DNA of 64,000 nt, taken from positions 78,551,217-78,615,216 of the forward strand of contig CM045762.1 of assembly GCA_025200525.1 (NCBI GenBank). Direction: 5' to 3'. Source of the DNA: Camellia lanceoleosa. Its lineage: Eukaryota > Streptophyta > Magnoliopsida > Ericales > Theaceae. Below, piece after piece: positions 1 to 11,654 of this stretch. Below the pieces are notes generated by a model. It saw only the letters and a program-made list of their open reading frames with translations. It was not told the DNA's origin and did no database searches. Each line of letters starts with the position of its first letter. The stretch's first letter is position 1. The position numbers were made by a program, and so were the translations under genes.

Positions 1-2314
1 CCTAATTTATTAAATTAGTTTATGGTTTGAATATTTGCTTGTTGTATTGTACGTTCTCATAGCTCTAGTTGTTTAGGCCTTAGATGCTGAGTTGTTTGAG
101 TTGATAGCTTTATTTTTTTAATTTCTACGTTGAAGAGCCTCATTCTAACAATTGATCCCGTAATCATTTTGGAACCCTCCCTCATTTATTTATTTATTTT
201 CTTTTGTTCGAGAGCTATTTCAAGCAAGTGCTTATTGTTCAAGGCATGAGAAAGAGATCTATGCTCAATGGCTTAAATCTCTATGGAGGTTCATTGTCAG
301 TATATAGTCTCTTTTTCATGCTATGGATTACTTCTCGTTTAACATATCTCTTTATTTAGTGGACTTAAATATCACCTCAGACAAATTGATTAAGTAATGG
401 AAAGGACTAATAAAAATTGACCTAAAATCAATGAAACCAACATAAAGAAAATGAATAAAACTGGTTGGAATTGGCCAGACGTTATGCTGAGTCCATCGCT
501 TCGAGAATTGTCATTTATCAATCTATGATATTTTGATGAAACTTGAAGCGTGTCTATCTCCCTCTTTGAGCTTCCATGACGAGAGGGAGGAGTGGTCGTC
601 TTCATTGCATTTATTAATGATTTGTTCGAATCGTGTTCGAAATCACCAAGCCATCAAATTGTACTTATTGATGGTTTCAAACTCGAATTTGTTCTTCTCT
701 TGAGTTTCCATGACAGAGAAGAGCAAAATGGACAAACATGGCCTAGAAAGGCTTTGTCTGCACTGACCTTACCTCAGAGCACAAAACATGTTTTAACATA
801 AAATTAGGATATGGCCGACACTTTTTTGACCCGGTCGGATTTCATTTGGGGTCGGCTGGCTCCCAATGTTTGGCAAGCAGTGAGTTGTTTTGTAGAAATA
901 GAGGGCAGTGGCTGAGGGTGAGACAGAGTAACTTGGGCAGACAGATTAGCTTCTGGACACTCTGCATGCGATCATTGTGCCTCATTGTTACTTATATGTT
1001 GTAATTATTATTGTTATAAATAATTATTGTTGTAATTAATTATTATTGTTATAATTAGTTATTGTTGTTGTTATTATTGCTGTTTATTTGTAATTGCATA
1101 GCTAGTTAACTTAGATTGCTAGTTTATTGCTCATTCTAATATCCTTGTTGTAATAAATTAGATAGGTAGCTTAGTGTTCCTTGAATTCATTATAAGTAGT
1201 TAATTAATTTAGCTAATTAGTATTCATTTTGAATTTGTAATAGTTAGTTTAATCCGGATATTACACTCATTCGGACCCTCTTGTACGAGGGCAAAATATG
1301 TAATAATTGTGTATGTCTTCCAAACCCTCATTTCTTTCTCCTTTTTATTTACCCGCTTATAATAGTAGCATCATATTTACTTAGCATTTTCCATGACTTG
1401 CATTAATTCGTCTTACATGCATAAGGGTTCGGCTTATCATTCTAACCAATGTCAATTTCAAAATTCTTTGCTCAAATACATGCTTTATCGCATGCTTTGA
1501 ATTGGTTCACATGCCATGCTTGTAGCCGAACTTGTTATTTACATAATATGTGTGTCGCATTAGTTATATTGCATTGTTTTGGAGTATGCATTTTTTCTAA
1601 TTATTTTGTTTTATTTGGCTTGCCTTGGAGTACTAGGTGAATATTTATTGCTTTAGCATATTGCATTGTGTGTTAGTGTTGCCATATCGAGCATATTCCA
1701 TGACACTAAGTGCTTAAGTGATATACCTATTTGAATGCTTGTGGATGAAGGCCTTTCGCTTAAATTAAGGTAAATCGATTAATGTACAAAACGAGCTTGC
1801 TTTTTCCAACTGATATGTATTCAAAACACTTTTTCAAAACAAACATAAAATCAATGCGTTCAAATTTTTGCAAATTGGTCTATACTTGTGTGCATCACCT
1901 AATAAAAATAGCATAATAACCCGAACAAGAGTATATAATGTAAATAAAAATCACATCATGATTAGTAGAGGTTGATCTTTGATCAGGCGAGTGGAGTGCT
2001 CAATTCATATCATTCCCCTCTCGTATCTAAGTTTCTGAGCCGAGATACTTTGGTTATGACGGACTAATGGCCTTTGGCACTAGTCACCAGTTTCCTAAAT
2101 TTTCCAAAAATATTTAGGTGGTGACTCTGTAATCTGGCAAAGCAATTTATTTTTGGCATTTGATTTAAACATCGATTTTCCAAAAGATGTGCCGGATTTG
2201 GACTCATTTGTGTTTCTCTATTTGACATTGCACTTGTGAAATCAGATTCAGAACTATGAGAGTCTGAACTGTAGGGCTAGTCGTATCCGAAAGGAGTACG
2301 AAAAGCAAGCTACA
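1..2314 (+). mobile_element. 3' part of a long LTR, TGTAGACACC family
   Basis: This is non-coding LTR sequence. From about 1240 it matches, in the same order and orientation, the right half of the solo LTR at 51138-59683: first the 'ttcggaccctc' stretch, then 'gtgatatacct..gaatgcttgtggatgaagg', then the conserved tail with 'tctatacttgt', 'ggtggtgactctgta', 'tgccggatttggactc' and 'ctgaactgtag'. The probable LTR end is the CA at 2313-2314. The left end and its target-site duplication lie outside the window, so the boundary is tentative. Bases 1-1240 carry AT-rich sequence with TTA/TTG microsatellite-like runs near 1000-1090 and no credible gene. The short open frames here are chance. Confidence 0.55.
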
Positions 2315-2744
2315 GTAGGAGAAGGAGAAAAAAATTACCAACATAATAAGTGTGCAAGTGTGTTTGTAGTGGGATATAAATGAAAGACTGTATGAGTACA
2401 AGTGTCACTTGCACCCCTCGTGTGTATAATTTTTTTTTTTCCCCCTTCTTTCACTTGAATGTAGGAGGAATTACATCATTTTTTTTAGCTAAGCCTAACT
2501 TCCAATCTTTACATTTGTCCAAGTCCGGCCCAAAAAATAATTATAAATCCCAAACTCATCATCGAGCTATATGTTTAAAAAAAAAATTAAAAATTTTATA
2601 ATTAAATTCAATCAAATATTATAAATTGAAAGATTTCTTAAATAAATTCAATTAACATAACAACAAATGTGAATTTTAATAAAATCAACAAAGTTAAAGT
2701 CTAAACCCATTAAAAATACATATTTTAATATATATAATTAATTA

Positions 2745-2933
2745 ATTTAATAGCAGGCTGGGCCGGTTGGGTTGAAAATATAAATTCCAACCCTAGCCCA
2801 TTAATATATCGGGCTGAAAATATTGATACTGTTTGACCCTATGGGCTAAAATAAACTTCTGAAGCCCTACAAAAATAGGACTGGACCGGGCAGGCAAAGC
2901 GGGCCAACAGGCTAATGCCCATCCCTAGCTACG
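2745..2933 (-). mobile_element. hAT-like terminal segment (remnant)
   Basis: Read on the minus strand the segment begins with 'tagggatgggcat', followed by alternating GGGCC/GCCCG-rich words. This resembles the ends of plant hAT elements. The paralogous place near 42160-42342 begins 'taggggttggcat'. The partner inverted end and an 8-bp target duplication were not located, so this is a family guess from the end motif only. Confidence 0.3.
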
Positions 2934-3669
2934 GGTGCAATTGAAGTAAGTTTGGATGGGTTGTTTAAATGTGACTCAAGTTGTGCTGAAAGCTGCCCAA
3001 GTCTGCCCATATCCAAATTGTAACTCGATGTTATCTGTCAATGCCCGACCTGAATTAAATCAAAATTGTACATAAATTTTGAATTTTTTTTTAATAGTAC
3101 AACTAAATTAATTAATTTGTTAAAAATAGATTCTATTCATGCAAAAATGCATCCTTGGAAGGATACATGTTGTAGGATTTCTTACAAAGTAAAAGGCCAA
3201 AAATGTAAATTCATTTAAAATTTCATGTCTCCTTTTAGGTCTCATTTTGAAACTCAACTATTTTTGTTGATTTTTTTTTTTTAAATATTTTTTTAGCTTA
3301 ACTAAAAAAGTTGTGTTTGGCATGATAGTTGGCTTTTTTGTCCTTTTTTTTTTCCAATGTTTTTATTTTTATAATTAATTTAATGATTGTGAGAGAAAAA
3401 ATAATAATTACGATTTAAGTGTGACATTTTATTTTATTAACTATTTTAATTGATTTTTTATTTATTGAATATTTTAACCCTAGCCTTGCATCCAAACACC
3501 CCTTCAATTGTCCCAAAGATCTGACCCACAATAGCTAAAAACTAGAGAGTTGAACGGTATTATAAGCAAAAGTGGCAAAATAGAAGGCATATATGACCTG
3601 TAAAAACATTATTCAAAATGGCTCAATTCGTTTATATTACAGAACTAGTGTATGCTCATACCTGAAGGT

Positions 3670-3850
3670 ACGATGTGAATAAAAATAAGTGAATAAAAAG
3701 AAAAAAATAAAAAAAATAAACAAATAGAGAGAAAAAAAAAAAGGGAGAAAATAAAAAAAAATAAAAAGAAAAGAGGGAGGAAGGTGGAATCATGAGATCA
3801 TGGAAGGATGGATAAGAAACAGAAAATGTAAGAGAAAGAAGCGAGAAAGT
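3670..3850. repeat. A-rich homopurine stretch specific to block copy 1
   Basis: The run is almost entirely A with G (gaaaaaa, aataaaaa, gggaga words). The equivalent place in block copy 2 (after 'aaaatggctcaatt' near 44030) lacks it, so it was gained in copy 1 or lost from copy 2. Confidence 0.6.
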
Positions 3851-4475
3851 AGAAAATGTATAGGTATAACATTTTTTGAAAAATATATCTCAGTCATTGT
3901 TTTATAATTTGAGTAGATCTGAGCCATCCAAATGTCCTAATAGGAAAAAAATATGTTGAAGATTTGAAAACTCTTCTTCTTTATTATATATATGTATATG
4001 TATATATATTCTGCAAATTATAATAAATCTTTTTAAACTATAACTCATTTGTGTTTTGCCTTCTTCAGCTTCGAAATGCAACAATTAATCACTTCAAAAT
4101 ATTATCTTATTACAATTAATCCATTATGTTAGGTATTTAACACAAAATTAGATTATATGTAAATCACATGATATATTTATTAAATCTTTTAAGTAATAAT
4201 GTCCTTATTTGGTGATCTCGTTTTATTTTTACCATGAAGATAAGGGAGACAGTAAAAATAAGATTATCGGATAATAGTATTATTATCTTTAAAAAAAATC
4301 AATAACGAGTATTATTGTCCTAAAAAATAATCAATTTGTCACGGGTTTTAAACTTTACCTGATTTTATATAAATCCTGAATTCTATTGGAAGGTGTTTAG
4401 TATAATAAGATAATACTTCAACATAGTTATACCACAATAGTTTATAATCAAAGATCACAAATGTCATAACTGTGT

Positions 4476-5961
4476 TGTAACATCCCAGATTTTTAATCAT
4501 GCTATAGAATTTATACTAATATTATTTAATCTCAGTTAAAAAAAATATATGATTTATTATTATGCGTAATTTTGTATAATAATATAATTATTAAAAGTTT
4601 AGGGGTCAAAATATAAATAATAATATAGATAATATTAATAATAATTTGTTTTATGTTAATACATGATAAAATGTAATTTAATTAGAAATTAAATTAGTTA
4701 TATAATTATATTAAAATATTAGGTCAAAAGGTAATTATCTTAAATATCTATTTAGGATAAGATTAAATCTATATAATAATTATCAAATTTGAAGAGAGGA
4801 ATACGGGGGCAGCCACGTGTTGGTGAGAGAGTGAGTTCTCCTCTCTATTTAAGAGAGGCGTGTCACCTGGGCAACAAAGGAAATGAAAGAAGAAAGAAGA
4901 AAAAAGAAAGAAAAGAACAAGAGAAAGAAAAGGAAAGAAAGAAAAGAAAGAAAAGGAAAATAAAGAAAAGAGAATAGTGGAAGGTAAAAGGGTATTTGAC
5001 AGTGAAAAGAAAGAGTGAGGTATTGAAGTTAATGTGAGTTATATTATACCTTGAGTTACCAAAATGTATTTCACGTATGTTTTGATTTACCAAAATCTGT
5101 TTTATAAAAGTTATGTTTTTAATAAAAGTTATATTTTATAAAGATTTCAATTACGTGGTTTTACTTCTGAACCCTATTTGCTTAAAAAGAAACCCATGGA
5201 TATATTTGTTTATATTTTAAAACATATTTGATTATGACCTTATAAACAATTATGTTTTGTAAGTACTACCACGGGAGTCCCACGCCTTTGGGGACTTAAA
5301 TAACCATTGGCCTCTGTTTGACTACTTTGTGGTCCTCTGTTTGTCATGGATCCACTGATCTCTGTTTTGTGCGGACCAAAGTGCTGTGCGGAACTAAGTG
5401 CTACACTATTGTGGGAGCCACCTCTAGAATCCGTACGAGCTACCTCTTGAATCCGTATACATTCTAACTCGCTACTGTGACCTACATTACGCTCGTTTGC
5501 ATCGTGGTTATGGTTATATATTTATATAAAATCTGTATTTCAGTTTCTGCTACTTGAATGATTTCTGCTACTCAAATGATCTGTTTATGTAAATGTTTTG
5601 GCCTAACTAACGATCTATGGTTATTTCGTGTCCCTTATACTCTTCGTATAATATTTCTCACTCTGCCATGTGCTTATAGTTGTTTACTAATTTTCAGGAA
5701 ATAGCTTTTGGAAAGTCTTAGATGCGGGGCTGCGGAATAGACACACACAGTGTTTTTATGATATTTTTATATGTAAACATCAGCCTTTTTTGTCAATAAA
5801 TTTTTTAATAAAAATAGAAGCTCCAGTGATTATTTTGGTACCCTTATTTAAATATTTCTTCCGCTTGCGTTTATTTATTTGTTTTTGAATTTGCCGTAGG
5901 TAACCTCAGTTACTGGTCATCACGATACTTAACCCTTGGGTACAGGGAGCGGGTCGTGACA
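4476..5961 (+). repeat. 5' LTR of the LARD-like element
   Basis: Starts TGTAACATCCC and ends GGGTCGTGACA. It contains a CACGTG G-box (4814-4819), a TATA-like TATTTAA inside a perfect inverted repeat (4840-4858), a roughly 90-bp GA-only purine tract (4880-4977), and a promoter-distal region of direct CCTCTGTTT repeats near 5310-5370. Confidence 0.9.
4814..4858 (+). promoter_or_regulatory. LTR core promoter: G-box and palindrome-embedded TATA
   Basis: CACGTG at 4814-4819 is followed 20 bases later by CCTCTC-TATTTAA-GAGAGG, a TATA-like core inside a perfect inverted repeat. The second LTR has the same inverted repeat (7020-7038), but its G-box reads CACCTG. The minus-strand copy has CACGTG at 41281-41286 beside a perfect 16-bp palindrome around TATATA at 41244-41259. 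G-boxes bind bZIP/bHLH factors in plants; their use here is inferred. Confidence 0.6.
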
Positions 5962-5963
5962 AA

Positions 5964-5975
5964 TGGTATCAGAGC
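5964..5975 (+). other. Primer-binding site (tRNA-iMet type)
   Basis: TGGTATCAGAGC lies two bases after the CA end of the first LTR. It matches the plant initiator-Met tRNA 3' end by complementarity. Confidence 0.9.
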
Positions 5976-6639
5976 AATGGTTTATAAAAAAAAAAAAAAA
6001 ACATCATTGGAGCATAGGACACATGCACATTTAAGAAGTAGGATGGCGGGTAATTAGTACCGAATTATTATATTTTGTTCGTCGATTTAATTATATTATA
6101 ATTTTATATGATTATATATATATAGAATATTTTTTTTTTTTTAGTGTGCCTAATTTATGAAGAATATTAAATACAACTTATATTTATTCTAGTAAAAGAA
6201 GGACAAGAAAAGAAGGATGTCGGGCTCAAGTATCTACCAAAATTATAATATAATTAAATCCATATACTTTTCAGTTCAGTATTCAAAAAAAAAATTTATT
6301 TTGATGTTTTTTTTTAAAATTGGGTTCAAATTATAATAATACTAATTTTGAAACTATTTTGAAAAGTTCATCTCAAAATTTTCAGTTATTGCATATAATT
6401 CTGTTATTATGTTCTCATTTTTATTTACTTTTATCGTAAACAAACAAAATGAAAAGTTTTTAAAGTCGCTCCTTATTCATTATTTTGGCCTAAAATAATT
6501 TTTGACAACTAAATAGTGAGTTATTTTTGGTAAATTTTTTTTTTGAGGTACTATTTCTATCAGATTAATCATCTAACATATATTTATCAGAGTGCGCAGC
6601 GGATAGCTTACACATGGCAAATTTTGAGGACGAAATTTT
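5976..6639 (+). other. Non-coding internal region of the LARD-like element
   Basis: AT-rich sequence without an open frame of any length or a recognisable gag or pol motif. The minus-strand copy keeps a matching internal segment of similar size (39317-40029), so the short non-coding core is the family form and not a deletion private to this copy. Confidence 0.75.
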
Positions 6640-6654
6640 AAAAGGGGGGAAGAT

Positions 6655-8146
6655 TGTAACATCCCAGATTTTTAATCATGCTATAGAATTTATACTAATA
6701 TTATTTAATCTCAGTTAAAAAAATATATGATTTATTATTATGCGTAATTTTGTATAATAATATAATTATTAAAAGTTTAGGGGTCAAAATATAAATAATA
6801 ATAATATAGATAATATTAATAATAATTTGTTTTATGTTAATACATGATAAAATGTAATTTAATTAGAAATTAAATTAGTTATATAATTATATTAAAATAT
6901 TGGGTCAAAAGATAATTATCTTAAATATCTATTTAGGATAAGATTGAATCTATATAATAATTATCAAATTTGAAGAGACGAATACAAGGCAGCCACCTGT
7001 TGGTGAGAGAGTGAGTTCTCCTCTCTATTTAAGAGAGGCGTGTCACCTAGGCAACAAAGGAATTGAAAGAAGAAAAAAAGAAAGAAAAGAACAAGAGACA
7101 GAAAAGAAAGAAGAAAAGGAAAGAAAGAAAAGAAAGAAAAGGGAAATAAAGAAAAGAGAATAGTGGAAGGTAAAAGGGTATTTGACAGTGAAAAGAAAGA
7201 GTGAGGTATTGAAGTTAATGTGAGTTATATTATACCTTGAGTTACCAAAATGTATTTCACGTATGTTTTGATTTACCAAAATCTGTTTTATAAAAGTTAT
7301 GTTTTTAATAAAAGTTATATTTTATAAAGATTTCAATTACGTGGTTTTACTTCTGAACCCTATTTGCTTAAAAAGAAACCCATGGATATATTTGTTTATA
7401 TTTTAAAACATATTTGACTATGACCTTATAAACAATTATGTTTTGTAAGTACTACCACGGAAGTCCCACGCCTTTGGGGACTTAAATAACCATTGGCCTC
7501 TGTTTGACCACTTTGTGGTCCTCTGTTTGTCATGGATCCACTGACCTCTGTTTTGTGCGGACCAAAGTGCTGTGCGGAACTAAGTGCTACACTATTGTGG
7601 GAGCCACCTCTAGAATCCGTACGAGCCACCTCTTGAATCCGTACCTCTGACATTGTCACTACGTGACCTCTCGTTACGATACATTACCGTGGTTATGGTT
7701 ATATATTTATATAAAATTTGTATTTCAGTTTCTGCTACTTAAATAATTTCTGCTACTCAAATGATCTGTTTATGTAAATGTTTTGGCCTAACTAACGATC
7801 TATGGTTATTTCGTGTCCCTTATACTCTTGGTATAATATTTCTCACTCTGCCATGTGCTTATAGTTGTTTACTAATTTTCAGGAAATAGTTTTTGGAAAG
7901 TCTTAGATGCGGGGCTGCGGAATAGACACACACAGTGTTTTTATGATATTTTTATATGTAAACATCAGCCTTTTTTGTCAATAAATTTTTTAATAAAAAT
8001 AGAAGCTCCAGTGATTATTTTAGTACCTTTATTTAAATATTTCTTCCGCTTGCGTTTATTTATTTGTTTTTGAATTGGCCGTAGGTAACCTCAGTTACTG
8101 GCCATCACGATACTTAACCCTTGGGTATGGGGAGCGGGTCGTGACA
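6655..8146 (+). repeat. 3' LTR of the LARD-like element
   Basis: Near-identical to 4476-5961 and preceded by a polypurine tract (6640-6654, AAAGGGGGGAAGAT). Its GA tract (7063-7160) differs in repeat number, and its G-box is mutated. Confidence 0.9.
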
Positions 8147-8419
8147 TGTGTAGGGTTGTAAATGAATCGAGCTGTTCATGAATTCGGCTCGACTTGTTAA
8201 GGACTCGATTCGGTTTGGCTCCATTTATTAAATAAATAAAAGAGCTCGAGCCTGATTTTAGGCTCATTTAGTAAACAAGCTGAATTCGAACTTAAATAAA
8301 CTTGGCTAGTTTATATTTATTTAAAGAGTAAATTATAAATACATCTCCTTACTTAAACTATAAATTGTTCCCTCTAATTTTACAAATTACATCTCATCAC
8401 TTGAAATATCTAATTTAAT

Positions 8420-8441
8420 TGTTATGAGAATAAAGAAACTA

Positions 8442-8472
<31 letters not shown>

Positions 8473-8620
8473 AACTCTGTATATTTCAATAAATTAAATA
8501 TGAGTGAATACAAGACTCCCTTATATAGGAGAAGGAGAAACTAATACGGTAATGCCTAATATGGTAATACAGATATATGGTAAGTATGATAAATAGAATA
8601 TATAGTTACTATATTTAACA
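8420..8620 (-). repeat. 3' LTR of the short element
   Basis: It runs from 'tgttatgagaata' to 'atatttaaca' on the plus strand and includes an (AG)n microsatellite at 8441-8468. It is collinear with 9607-9818. Confidence 0.85.
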
Positions 8621-8929
8621 CCTCCCCCTCAAACTCAATTAAGGATACCAACTTGAGTTTAGAGAGAGAAACTAAAATATGAAATAAAACGAAAAAAATA
8701 AAATGAAAGGCAAATAGATTGCAAAGTCCAAACGGGAGTGCAATGGCGCTTGAGATAGATTAGAGGCTGGAGCTAATGTCCGTAGACAGTTTAAGGGGTC
8801 AAGTCTATGTTGGACCGTTGTAGAGACTAAATGTTGAACCAGCAAGCGTGGCACACACATAACTTATGATGTGGCACTGAACGATGATGGCAACAGATGA
8901 TTGAGTGTGTCAGGAGACAACTTGGATGG

Positions 8930-9225
8930 TGCGCCAGGGGGCAGCTTTGGTGGTGTGCCAAGAAGACGACTTAAAGGGTGCGCCAAAAAGAGACGGCTTA
9001 GAGAGTGCACCAAAAGGAGGCGGCTTAGGAAGTGCGCCAAAAGGAGACGGCTTAGAGAGTGCGCCAGGGGGTGGGTTAGAGAGTGCGCCAAAAGGAGGCG
9101 GCTTAGAGAATGCGTCAATGGGGCGGCTTAGAGAGTGCGCCAAAAGGATACAGCTTCAATAATGTGCCAGGGTGCAACCTAGAAAGCACGCTGGAAGGCG
9201 GCTTAGAGAGTGCGCCAGGGCGGGC
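8930..9225 (-). repeat. 27-bp minisatellite inside the short LTR element
   Basis: About ten units of roughly 27 bp, built around 'tgcgccaaaaggag' and 'cggcttagagag'. Because 27 is a multiple of three, several frames on both strands stay open. That accounts for the repetitive small reading frames here, and I do not call any of them a gene. The tract is much richer in G+C than its surroundings. Confidence 0.8.
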
Positions 9226-9594
9226 GACTTGGGTGGTACACATGGTATATCATCATGCTCACCATGATATAGGGCTTAGGTGGTTCACATGGCATATCAC
9301 CATACTCACCAAGATATAGGGATAATACCCCCCCTCAAACTCAAATAGAGTGGAAGATAGAAACCTATTTGAGGTTGAAGCAGAGGGAAAGACAGAGTGG
9401 AGCTCTCTCAAAATAAAAATAAAAAAATATGATAGATATATTTGGGGTAGGAATAAACCAGCAGACAAAGGAAGAGATCACCACAAAGAGATACTAACAG
9501 GAAAATATGACAGCGGAATAGGTTAAGGTCCGGCAGGTGGCCAAGCAAGACTGCCGCCCACGCGGTAAAGCGAAATTACTAAGTACTTAACCTA

Positions 9595-9606
9595 ACTCTG
9601 ATGCCA
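9595..9606 (-). other. Primer-binding site of the short LTR element
   Basis: On the minus strand this reads TGGCATCAGAGT, immediately inside the right LTR. It is a near match to the initiator-Met type. Confidence 0.75.
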
Positions 9607-9616
9607 TGTTATGATA

Positions 9617-9655
<39 letters not shown>

Positions 9656-9818
9656 AATTATGTATATTTCAATAAATTAAATATGAGTGAATACAAAACT
9701 CCTTTATATAGGAGAATGAGAAGCTAATAAGGAAATGCACAATATGGTAATGCCTAATATGGTAATATAGATATATGGTAAGTATGATAAATAGAATATA
9801 TAATTACTATGTTCAACT
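9607..9818 (-). repeat. 5' LTR of the short element
   Basis: Matches the left LTR apart from a longer (AG)n tract (9617-9652) and scattered substitutions. Confidence 0.85.
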
Positions 9819-10704
9819 TTAATAACAAATAACCCATTTTATTAATAAATTATAAAATCAATTAATAATTTTTAATGATATCAAAAATTTATTTCAATTA
9901 ATAATTCAAATAATTTTATTTATTAATTTCATTTTTCATTTCTTTCACATGTTTAGTGGCTCTTCTTGTAGTACCGTACTGGCGTTTATCACAATTTTGA
10001 TACGTCCAAAATGTGAAGTAAATTTTGATACGTCCAAAATGTGAAGTAAATTTTGATACGTCTTAAGTATCATGAGCAGAAGTGGGACCTAAAAATGGAC
10101 GATGATAACGAATTTGAAAGTGAAGTATGTATGTGTGGGGAGCATACTGATTGATACCTTAAAAAAGTAGGAGTGCATTAGTTGGACGGTGGATGATGCC
10201 AAAACACAACGAGAGATATTTATGCGAAACTATGTACGGTGGTAAGTCTGTCCAGATCACTCGGCTAATTATTGAATAATTTTATTGACACTACGTCTCT
10301 TTTATTAAAAACTTTACTAAAAATAAATATGTTAAATTACACTGAATTTTGTTTTAAAAAGGTTAAATAGACCAAAATTAATATAGATGATATGAAAAAA
10401 TTAAAGACAAAGTAAAATATATATTTTAATGTAAAAGTGATAACAATATCATTTTTTTATTCATACGATTAACAATTTTTTGATGAAAAGAGCCCAAAAG
10501 TTACATAAATTAAAACTTTAAAGTCTAGTGTAATTATGTCAAATTTATAGTGCTTATTGTATTTTTTCAAACCTTAGGAGTGGTCAGTGTAATTTACCCA
10601 GATAAATTTGATTAGTTATCAAAAAATCAATAATGAACATGCAATCTGTTTGATGTTTAGTTTTCAAATACAATTTTTGAGTTTTTAAATATAATTTTTG
10701 AGTG

Positions 10705-10718
10705 TTTTTTTTTTTTTT

Positions 10719-10743
<25 letters not shown>
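10705..10743 (+). repeat. T23-G16 homopolymer junction
   Basis: Twenty-three T are followed directly by sixteen G. The paralogous sequence near 45585-45610 is ordinary mixed sequence, so the run arose in copy 1, or is an assembly or sequencing artefact. Confidence 0.8.
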
Positions 10744-10749
<6 letters not shown>

Positions 10750-11411
10750 ATTATCTTTAGTGAACTTTTTTAAAAAATCCAATACACCTAAAAAGTTAAA
10801 TTTTTGCAAAAATTTTTTTTTTAAAAAAAATGAATAAATACAAAAATGTGCTAAACTTTTATATATTTTTAATATTTAATATATATCTTTACACATAAAA
10901 TCGACTCGACAAGAATGATACTATTAACTATATAGATTATAAAATAACTGGAGATCATCTCATAAAATATTTGTACAATTCTGATCAAATAGAAAATGAA
11001 TAAGTAATTTTTATAAAATTATGAAATCATTTTATTACATTTTTATAAATATACATAAAATATGGAGGTACTATTTTAGAAAAATTAGTAAAACATCTCT
11101 CTAATTTTGGGTACGTAATAAGAGAGATCTAATATGTTTTTTTTATTTATTTTTATTTTTTATTTATTAGATAAGGTCCCTTGATGAAATTTCTCTGTGA
11201 TCATACCTGAGAAATTTCAAAATTTCTCTGTGTCGAGGTGAAATTTATTTGTGAAAATGTTAAGAGACCCTAACTAGTATGAAAATATTATATATTCTTT
11301 ATCTTAATCTTAATATTTGGGACCTTAAAAAAATTCTCTTACTAAATGTAACCCAGTCCCTCTATGCTTCCACCAATGCATATGTGGTATAATTAAATGT
11401 AAAACATTCTA

Positions 11412-11654
11412 TTCGTCTCAAAATATTAGTCTCTTATTTGATTTTTTATTGTTTTAAAATATTATACACTTTTCAAAAATCAATGACTAAAATAACATGA
11501 ATTTCATATTTTGTCATTCTTTTGAATTCATTAATTAATAATTTTGAACTGTAATAATTGTACTACCAAAGGGTAATTTTGAAAAGTTAATTTTTTTAAA
11601 ATGTAATAATTGTATTATTAAAAAAAGGAGACTAATATTTTAAGATAGAGAGAG
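11412..11654. mobile_element. Stowaway/mariner-type MITE
   Basis: The inverted ends resemble 'cgtctcaaaatattagtc' on the left and 'gactaatattttaagata' on the right, flanked by TA (11410-11411 and 11655-11656). This is the common plant Stowaway end type. It is about 243 bp with no coding capacity. The paralogous copy is split by a solo LTR (46325-48991). Confidence 0.75.

Larger units (their letters stand above)
4476..8146 (+). mobile_element. Non-coding LTR retrotransposon (LARD-like), copy 1
   Basis: Two nearly identical LTRs (4476-5961 and 6655-8146), each with TG...CA ends, enclose only 693 bp. A perfect 5-bp target duplication TGTGT flanks the element (4471-4475 and 8147-8151). The empty site survives in the paralogous block near 44540. 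A tRNA-iMet-type primer-binding site follows the first LTR, and a 'gaggacgaaatttt' plus G-rich polypurine tract precedes the second. That junction is typical of plant Ty3/gypsy elements. No gag or pol remains, so mobility must have come from proteins of a related full element. A minus-strand copy lies at 37695-41662. Confidence 0.92.
8420..9818 (-). mobile_element. Short non-coding LTR element (SMART/TRIM-like)
   Basis: LTRs of about 201 bp (8420-8620) and 212 bp (9607-9818) flank a 986-bp core. The minus-strand orientation follows from the primer-binding site beside the right LTR and from a polypurine tract (read as CCTCCCCCTC on the plus strand) beside the left LTR. The flanking TTAAT duplication (8415-8419 and 9819-9823) fits, and the paralogous block near 44808 has the empty site. 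The expected terminal A of the right LTR reads T. No polyprotein is present, so it is non-autonomous. Short LTRs and this primer site suggest a Ty1/copia relative, but that is only likely. Confidence 0.85.

Noticed and set aside
8864..9162. Several overlapping 76-85-codon open frames on both strands
   Set aside because: They arise from the 27-bp tandem repeat, which keeps frames open. No start context or family.
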